Assembly (NCBI RefSeq): GCF_030272615.1
Contig: NC_081413.1
Location: forward strand, 146,046,476-146,110,475
DNA: 64,000 nucleotides
Direction of reading: 5' to 3'
DNA from: Cryptomeria japonica
Taxonomy: Eukaryota; Streptophyta; Pinopsida; Cupressales; Cupressaceae
Shown: piece after piece, positions 56,274-64,000 of the stretch
How the letters are laid out: each line of letters opens with the position of its first letter
Numbering within the stretch: the first letter of the stretch is position 1
The notes under the pieces: model-generated
The model's database searches: none
Seen by the model: the letters and a program-made list of their open reading frames with translations, nothing else
Told to the model about the DNA's origin: nothing
Program-made: the position numbers and the translations under genes

Positions 56274-59200
56274 TGTCGTGCCCAAACTTTAGGGCACAAA
56301 AATGAAACAACAAATTTTTTTTTGACGTCATGAACTCGCAACATATTCTATAATATAATATCTTTATTAGAGTTTTGCCTTATCTAGGATGTAAATAAAC
56401 TTACTTCTAAGGTTAAGTTAATTAACCAACTCGAACGAGCGACTAGTTTAGTGAAGATTAAATTAGGATCACGGATTATTGGCTAGCTCAATTACCTAAC
56501 TCAAGTTGTCGCTAATTAAAAACAAAGGTTTATTGGTTATCTTCATGAATTTAATCATTCCCATTCATATAATGAAAATACCACTAATTAATTGATGCTC
56601 ATGCAAAATTTATTATTTAAATCCAACCGATGAGGGTTCGAATTTCTATAAGGTCATTTGCCCACTAAGTCCGACAATAAGCTAAAGCCAATTCTAATTT
56701 TTTTTCTAACCCCTTAATTTTGATGATATAATCTCGATCCGACCAAAAATCGATCTCAAGGGCTTAAGGTTCATAAATTTACAAATTCCTCCTTTTTAAA
56801 TTTTCCTAACGTCCAAATATATTGGGGAAAATCTATTGATTATTTAAATAAATAAATCGATTTAATGTATGGTGTATCCAACTATAATAACCCCTCCATT
56901 TTTAAACCCCTTTAATTTTACTATATTAAAATTTTAATCCTCTAAAGAATAAAAGGACATATAATAATTCAATTATTAAATTAACCCCAAGTATATATTA
57001 AAATCAAAGTTTAAAATTCTAATTTAAATTTCCCATATATATATAAAATTCTTAAAATGCTAACCCTAACCCGAAATTGGGTTAGGGTTCCATTTCTATA
57101 TATTACACTTTGTTTTATTTTCTTATCATTTTATACCCTAACTCGAAATGGGTTAGGGTTTATAATACTTTTTTTTTTTATTGTTTAGGGGTGTGATTGC
57201 AGGTATGGAGGCAGAGTTAGGGCATGGCGGAGGGTTTCAAAGTGGGAAGAGGTGGAGGAAGTTGGGGGGGGGGGGGGGGTTTCCGGGCCCCGCTGTGCGT
57301 ACTCACAGTGGCGGGCTCCGCTCACTGTGCGTAGCATAGTGGTGGCCGCGATCGCTCCACTGTGTTACACATAGTGTGGTGCCCTTCGGTGCCACCCACT
57401 GTGTGTAGCACAGTGGCTCGGCCATGGCCGTCCACTGTGTTACACACAATGGCCCGCGGCTCGTGCCCGCGTTTTCCCACATCTCTTTTTTTTTTTTTTA
57501 AAAAAAACATTTTAATATTTCGTGGTTTTTAAAAATTATATGATGTGTTTTTTTTTAATATCAAATATATATATATATATATATATATACGGTGCACAAT
57601 ATCTTATATGAATATGTAAATATATATATATATATATATTTATATATCTGTATATATATATATATATTTATATATACATATAAACATTGCTATGATCAGA
57701 ACATAACATATATGTCTATATTTTTTTCTACAAGCATCTACAAAGTATGTTTTCAGATGCAAAAATATATATATATATATATGATTAAGAAGTTTATTCT
57801 GCAATATATATATTTTTTTAACACAGCAGCATGCAATACTTTTATATATTTTGTAATAGGGGTACACAAGTTCAAAAATATGTCTCTTTTCTTGTTGTTG
57901 CAGGGGTATGCACATACAGGAATTTATATATATATTTATATATATATAGGTATATATTTTTCAATATATATACTTATATACCTATAGATATACATAATTT
58001 AAATGTTAAAATAATAGGGCTGAAAACCCTTATATTGGTTTGAGATTTTAACCATTAAACATTTTGTTCTTAGTCTTCTAACAGCATTAAGAATAGGTCT
58101 TATTTATCTTCTTATTTAGCAGTCATACATCCTACTTTCTATAGCAATGTAAAAATACTAGTTCTCTTTTTTTTAATAGTCATAAAATAACAGTAATTTG
58201 AACTATGCAAGTAAATAATGAAACCAAAAGCATTTTTATTTTTTTTTTCTTTTCTTTAATATTGCAGTAAATAAACAAGTTAACAGACCAGATTTAGATG
58301 TAGTCTACAGCAACATAATAGACATCAAAATATAAATAAAAATTACATTGCTTTCCAGAATAATAAGTTACAATAGCCCATATATAAAAATGGGTGAATA
58401 ATCTAACCAGACTTCTCTTTCTTAATCTTTACACATAGAATAAAAAAATACACTTATTTAAACAGAAAAAGAATCAACTTAAGCCCTATATTTACATAAA
58501 CATTTTCCCTTTTTTTTTTTTTTTGGCTACAAATCATAAAGTTACATTTTCTTTCTTTGCTTTTCTGCATTTAAATAAAAATCTGAGTCTGAAATATCTG
58601 CAACCAAACAAACTGCAACTCCTAGTCTTTTTCCCAAGCCACCTGCATGTAAGATTTAGGACTGTTACCATGGGATGCTCACCTCCTAGCCTAGGCTTAC
58701 CAGAAGCCACCCCCGAGCTTGGAGAACCAAGGCCTAGATGGGGTTACAACCAAGCAATACAACACAACAATAGGGCAAATACTCAAACATACACCTTCCC
58801 ATCCCAAGCTACACTTTCACCACATTTTGTGATGATCAATCTACAGGTGGAAGTGGACCAAGTACCATTGGGGAGACTGCAAGCCAAAATACAACTCAAG
58901 CCACCTCATGGCAATACAAAATACACAACAGATTCATCCCACACACCTTATGCCCTCCCAAAGGCTCAAAGCCATATTCTCTCCCCTTATGACCCCCAAA
59001 TGCATACACAAGGCTATGCAGCAAGGGTCACAAGGACACCCTTGAGATCACTCCCCTTATGGAGAGCCTCTCACCCAAGGCTGTCATGCTTCTTCCACCC
59101 CAAGACCATCCTACTCCCCCAAGAGTAGGAGATCTTGGACACTCCCAAAACAAGAACACATAAACAAAAGAAAACATAAAAATGAAACTTACATTTCTTT

Positions 59201-60671
59201 TTTTTTTTTCTACAACATTCTTCATATACACAACTCTTTCACAAGCATTTCTTTCAAAAGAAGGAACAACTTAAGCAACATAAACAAAAGAGAATACAAC
59301 CAACCTTAATCTGCCAATAGGTATGTTAGAATTAGTTGGAGATGAGCTACCCAAATCCACACAAACTTTCTGCAAATCCCTTGGCCCCCAATTTCACTAT
59401 TCCTAAAACTGGTTTTTCCTTCAAAGTTTTTCCAAAAATCTCCAAGGATGGAGAGTGGGTGATTAGCTCACTAAGCTTCCATTCTTAGCCTAAGAAGGCC
59501 TCTCTCACTCCTTCCAACCTCTTGGATAGAGTGAGGGATCCCTCATTGGGTTGGTCTTCCCTAGGTCTTACACACTCCCTAACCTAGGTGTCTAGAGAAG
59601 GGAAATGGAATGGGGAAGAGGGATTACTATCTCCAAGAAGGTTCTCCTACCAAGGAGGGCACTCCTATAGATGGAATTCGTCCATCTTGGGAAAACCACT
59701 TTTTTGGGTGGTTAAACAAGTCCTAAGGGAAAGACACATGGCCAATTTTGGCCTTTACCCATAGGTACCCCATGAGGCCTAATAGAAAAGCTCTAAAATT
59801 GACTCTAGGAGTTGATTTGACCTTCAGAAAGTCCACCTGAAGTTAACCTACGGGTCAACTCTGAGTTGACCTTCCTTGTGGCTCACTAACCTAGATTTCT
59901 TGGTTCCTTCAAGGATAATTAGGAGATATAACAATTAACAAAAATAAAACTCTCTAAAAAAAAAGGTGACATGACAAATTGCCAACACCACATACTACAT
60001 AGGTGTCAAGTGACACTACAAAATAATTCCACATCACAATACACACATGGCAATTGTCCTTTAAACAATTTAAACAATCCAATAAATACAAATTACACTC
60101 ATGCAACATTTTACATTTACGAATAAAATACAGTACATACGAGGTGTTGTCTCTCCAAATAGACAACCCCTGGTTTTACTAACGCACATTGGCCTAGGCT
60201 TGATTCTCCATAATATTTCCATGGTCACATGGATAATTTCCTGCACATCTCAATTTAAACATTAGTACTTCCCAAATAGCCTCATATAATATATAACACA
60301 TAATCAGAATACAATACATTCATTCTGCAAAGACTTGTCATTATAAAATACGATTTGTCACAATCAAAGCAATTCATCATAATCTTCAAAATTTGATCCT
60401 TCTACAAGATATGCAAACATAATGCTAACATTATAACAAATCTTGAAATTTAGATAATAACCTACATCATCACAATATTACCCTAATCTAGAATCATATA
60501 ATATTCTATAATCCACAAGGCATAGAAATGAAGCATCCATATATATCAATGTTACCAAAATTGTGGGACCATGTAAAGTTCTATATCCATAGTGTGTCAA
60601 TACTAGCATCCAAAATAGTTCCAAAATGAAAATAACTGAAGAGATAGGATGGGTCGGGGTAGGGCCTCACA
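56274..60671 (-). repeat. Solo LTR of the chromovirus family, inverted
   Basis: Target duplication ATGGG at 56269-56273 and 60672-60676. On plus it starts TGTCGTGCCCAAAC and ends GGGCCTCACA, the reverse complement of the 36892 LTR ends, and it matches along 4398 bp. It includes the 130-base segment that the 5' LTR lacks. It is more diverged from the other two copies than they are from each other. Removing it rejoins the PMD frame (SGEHG to RHASRG). Frames inside, including the 201-codon frame at 58523-59128, are antisense LTR sequence and not genes. Confidence 0.95.
57287..57450. repeat. Hairpin array in the solo LTR
   Basis: Five units of the type C(C/A)CTGTG...CACAGTGG or ...CATAGTGG occur, some shortened to 20 bases (CCACTGTGTTACACATAGTG). 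They sit beside a run of G (about 57266-57280), as in the full element. The hairpin pairing is kept although the sequence has drifted. Confidence 0.85.
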
Positions 60672-60676
60672 ATGGG

Positions 60677-60757
60677 AGACATGCATCTAGAGGATCTTCT
60701 TGCCCACAACCACAGAGATGGATAGAGTCAGGTGGTAGTGGTATAGGACACTCGTGA
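60677..60757 (+). pseudogene. PMD protein, C-terminal end
   Basis: Directly after the solo LTR and its ATGGG duplicate the PMD frame resumes as RHASRGSSCPQPQRWIESGG and ends with TGA at 60755-60757. The phase fits exactly the codon that was split at 56273. This Ser/Gly/Gln-rich tail has no known motif. Confidence 0.7.
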
Positions 60758-62602
60758 CTTGATTTGAGGCATTTGTATTTTTTTATTTGATATGAGTGTA
60801 TACTTAGACTTTTATTGTTTTATGATGATCTATATATAGACATGGATTCTATATGATGATGATCTTTATTATACATGTTATTCTATTTGATGATAATGCT
60901 TTATATGATGATGATCTTTATGCTTTGATTATATGGATGCAGTGATTATATGTATGATGTTATGTATGCTATTCTATTTCATGATGATGCTTCATATGAT
61001 GATGCAATGATAAATGCTTTTGTTGATTTTTGATTTTGATGACCTTGGATGCAAGTGGAAATGATTTCTAACTTAAATGGTATGAATGTAATGATCTATA
61101 TGAAATGTTTTTTAGTTTTTATTTAATGTTTATAATGATTATGAATCTAAGTGCAAATATGCAACTAAATGATCATAAATGAAATGATAATGTAAACTAT
61201 AATGATGATACACTATATGAGGAATGAAATGAACTTAATTGAATGCAAACTAATGTAATTTTTGAAATGCAACTAAATGAAATGGATAATGATTTAAAAT
61301 GATTCTGAAATGAATGCACCTATAATGAGCAAATGCAAATTTGCTTTTGTTTGTCCAAGTATACTCAATCATGATTTATGACCATTGATCTATTAATGAA
61401 ATAAAATTCTTATAATGCAACTGACAAATGAATGCGTATAATGCAACTAAATAATGAGCTAACTAAAAATTGTACTACCATTCTTCATATGCGATCTTGT
61501 AACAATGCTTGATTTCATCATTGAGCTTTAAATGTTGTAAGAAAATACAAGCAACTTGACATAATGATTCAAGATGACCTGAGTATTTCTTACATGGATT
61601 TTGATATAGAAAGTTAATATAAGTAACTTGATATAATGCGTCAAGTTGACCTGAGTATTGCTTGCAGAATAGACGAGTATCTCCTTTCATGCATGACTTG
61701 GAACGTCCTCCTTGATCTTTTGCCGATCATATCCTGAGACAAGTTCATACCATAGTAAGAGATAAACCACAGAAAGCAATCAAAAAAAAAAATCATGCCC
61801 CATCATAGCTTCTCTAGTCATGGACATCCTTGAGTTGCATAGAGTACATGATTAGCAATAAAATCAAGATATAAACACTGAATCTTGTATGTCATTCACA
61901 TGTTCTTATGGTCATTAACTGATATAATCATCTTGACGAATGATCTTTGATAATCCTTTATTACTTGTTGACTGATTCTTCAGTTTTTGAGTTTCATGAT
62001 TCAGTTGTTGATGAAATGCCTTGATTTTGTTGCTTGGTTGCTCGTTATTTGTTTCAAAATCCTAGGTGCTTTTGGTTTTTCTAAATTTTTTGAATGTTTT
62101 GGATTTTCAAAGATTTCAAAAGATCACCTTAGCAAAAAGGAATCGGGATTTTGCCCCTAGTGGAAACAAAAATTTATTGTGGATATATGAATCGATCAAG
62201 ATCCAAACCATAGTGGGATACAACTGCAGATATGATTGATTATGATAAAATCTAAGATAGTGACTGCAACAAGTATGTCAAAGATTTATAACTATTGGTA
62301 AGCTGCATATTTCTTGCTAAATGTTTTAGAGAAATGGATTCGAAAGATGGAATGGATAAGCTAGGATATGATGGAAGTGATAGATGTGATATGATGGAGT
62401 GGATAGGTGTGCAAAGCAATCTCATAGATGGAGGAACTCACTTTTCAGATAGAGCCCATTTATCAGGTTTTCACTGTCTAAATTTATTGCATTTTTTTGG
62501 ATTTATATGCTTTTTATTGATTTTCTTAGGACTTTATATGCTTTTTAATTATTTTCTCAGGACTTTATGTGCTTTTTATTGATTTTTTCAAGACTTTATA
62601 TC
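60758..62602. other. Spacer between the PMD ORF and pol
   Basis: AT-rich, with repeated words such as ATGATGATGCT, ATATGATGATGATCTTTAT (60830-61010) and AAATGAATGCA (61190-61450). A 72-base tandem repeat is at 61549-61690. At about 62150 the minus strand reads ACTAGGGGCAAAATCCC, like the polypurine tract at 52819. No gene is seen on either strand; the 95-codon frame at 62295-62582 ends in a run of repeated FLFILLI-type codons. Confidence 0.5.
61549..61690. repeat. 72-base tandem repeat, two units
   Basis: AAGCAACTTGACATAATG at 61549 and AAGTAACTTGATATAATG at 61621 begin units that both continue with TCAAG(A/T)TGACCTGAGTATT and end with CTTACA or CTTGCAG. The 71-codon minus frame at 61475-61690 is this repeat. 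Confidence 0.75.
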
Positions 62603-64000
62603 TCAAGCATAGAATTTCTTGAGATGGATAGAATTGATAGGTTCATCAAACCAATCACCTTCAGGGGTAGATAACTTGTATGCTCCTGATCCATATGTTG
62701 CTACTATGACAAAGGGCCCTAGCCAATTCAGTTCAAATTTTCCCTTCTTTTCCTGTTCTTGCTAATTTCTTGGATTCTCCCTTAGAACTATATCCCCAAT
62801 CTAGAAAATACATAGCTTGACTCTATGGTTATAGCTTCTTGCCATTCTTTTTTGATATACTTTCAAATGTTATGTTGTATTTTAGTGACGTTCTTGAATT
62901 AATTCTAGCTCCTGAAGTCGAGAGACTCATTGTTCTTCTTCTAGTATAAGACTGTGCAAGGATACTCATAGAGAAGGTATCTCTACTTCTATAGGTAATA
63001 TAGCTTCTAATCCATAGACCAGACAATATGGAGTTGCCCTTGTTAGAGTATGGATGCTAGTTTAGTATGCCCAAAGAGCAGGATTTTGCTGAATGTGCCA
63101 GTCTTTTCCAGCTTCGTTGACTATTTTCTTCAAGATTTTCAAGATACTTTTGTTTGATGCCTCGACTTAACCATTACCTTGTGGATAATATGGAGTAGAG
63201 AACCTATGTTGGATGTGAAACTGTTCACATAGCTCTTTCACATCTTGATTTTTGAATGGTCTTCCATTATCAATGATAATGGTCATAGGAACTCCATAGC
63301 AAAAGATTATGTAATTCAAGATGAATGATGATATTTGTTTTCCTGTCACTATTATTAAAGGCACTACTTCAATCCACTTAGTAAAATATTCAGTAGTAAT
63401 CCAAATGAACTTATGTTCATTAGAAGATGAGGGATTGATCTTTCCCACCAAATCAAGGCCCCACTGTGAAAATGGCCATGATCTTGTCATAGGATATAAC
63501 TCTTGTGCTGGTGCATGAATTAGATTTCCATGGATTTGACACTGTTTACATTTTCTAGCGTAGGTGAATGAATCTCTTTCCATAGTAGGCCAAAAGTAAC
63601 CCATATGAATAAGTTTCTAGGCCAATGTTAAACCACTTGAGTGTGTACCACAAATACCTGCATGAATGTCATTAAGAACTCTCTTAGATTCATCTTTTTC
63701 AAGACATCTCAACAATGTACCATCTAGACCATCCCTATATAGGATATCAACAATAATAGTATAGCGAGGGGACTGGTGGATAAAGTTTCTTCATTGATAA
63801 TGAGATAATTCAAGAGGAAGGATATGATCTTTCAAATATTGGTAGGTTTGACCATATAAGGATTGACTGGATTCTGATATATGGCAAATTCGATAGGTAT
63901 GTTGGGAATGAATGGTAGGGGTTAAGATATCTTCCATGAGAAATTCATAATGTTGATGATTCTCCTTATTTTGCAAGAGAGATGCTATTGTAGCCATTGC
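62603..64000 (-). pseudogene. Ty3/gypsy integrase and pol C-terminus (Tat-like), entering from the right edge
   Basis: The minus strand reads a zinc domain with HAGICGTHSSG and CKQCQ, then an integrase core with Asp in WGLDLVG, Asp in IIIDNGRPF and Glu in VEASNKSI. Thus all three catalytic residues are encoded. YGLEAILPIEVEIPSLR and the C-terminal WLGPFVIVATYGSGAYKLSTPEG, PINSIHLKKFYA block end the protein at TGA 62603-62605. There is no chromodomain, which sets it apart from the element at 36892. About nine stops occur; the one after YPQGNG is TAA where CAA is expected. Reverse transcriptase and the rest lie beyond the window. Confidence 0.88.

Larger units (their letters stand above)
51658..64000 (-). 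mobile_element. Tat-like Ty3/gypsy element with an opposite-strand plant mobile domain ORF
   Basis: On the minus strand the window enters inside pol (integrase, ending at 62603). A long spacer follows that holds an opposite-strand PMD reading frame and tandem repeats, then a polypurine tract at 52819-52832 and an LTR of about 1.16 kb. Extra ORFs between pol and 3' LTR, sometimes antisense, are known for the Tat lineage of plant gypsy elements. The assignment rests on this layout and on the integrase C-terminus. The left end lies in a TGTG repeat, so the exact border (51658-51666) and target duplication cannot be read. It appears to have inserted into ORFy. Confidence 0.6.

Noticed and set aside
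58523-59128. 201-codon open frame on plus
   Set aside because: It lies antisense inside the solo chromovirus LTR, has low-complexity Pro/His-rich content and no family motif; the matching DNA of the other LTRs does not keep the frame.

Overview
This window looks like nuclear DNA from a large, repeat-rich plant genome. I see no intact host gene and no rRNA or tRNA gene. Almost every base belongs to nested transposable elements: Ty1/copia, chromovirus Ty3/gypsy, Tat-like Ty3/gypsy with a plant mobile domain, and a CACTA-type DNA transposon. Long LTRs, deep nesting and old, stop-riddled copies would suit a gymnosperm, but the sequence alone does not fix the species. Most in-frame stops are TAG, TGA or TAA where CAG, CGA or CAA is expected, which is the mark of long-term cytosine methylation and deamination.

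Region 1 (1-3204) is the right-hand part of a CACTA-like element. It carries a 2.25 kb inverted repeat (705-2958) whose two arms each hold a fragment of a DRM-type de novo DNA methyltransferase gene. This is the most striking object in the window: a transposon carrying a foldback copy of a host silencing gene.

Region 2 (3205-31321, all minus strand apart from one insertion) holds two diverged copies of a non-chromoviral gypsy-type gag (12836-15810, and 21101-22599 plus 30513-31321) and two diverged copies of an unrecognised protein, called ORFx here (3205-4788 and 17044-19588). Both gag copies lose similarity near the expected protease start, and in both cases a non-coding stretch with imperfect inverted repeats and then ORFx follow, where pol would be expected. 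A 5'-truncated copia element (6351-12835, minus) interrupts the first copy. A complete copia element (22600-30512, plus, target duplication GGATC) interrupts the second gag inside a codon-continuous reading frame.

Region 3 (31322 to the end) is built on a minus-strand element with copia-style ends (3' LTR 32261-33957) whose internal DNA encodes another unrecognised protein, ORFy. ORFy is split into three pieces by a solo LTR (34841-36276, target duplication TCCTC) and by a 13.8 kb chromovirus (36892-50719, target duplication TTTAG) with 4.4-4.5 kb LTRs. A third insertion, a Tat-like element running off the window (about 51658-64000), lies at its right side. That element contains the minus-strand integrase (62603-64000), a plus-strand plant mobile domain ORF (54291-60757), tandem repeats, and a solo LTR of the chromovirus family (56274-60671, inverted, target duplication ATGGG). 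The target duplications let the interrupted ORFs be rejoined in frame, so the order of insertion events can be read directly.
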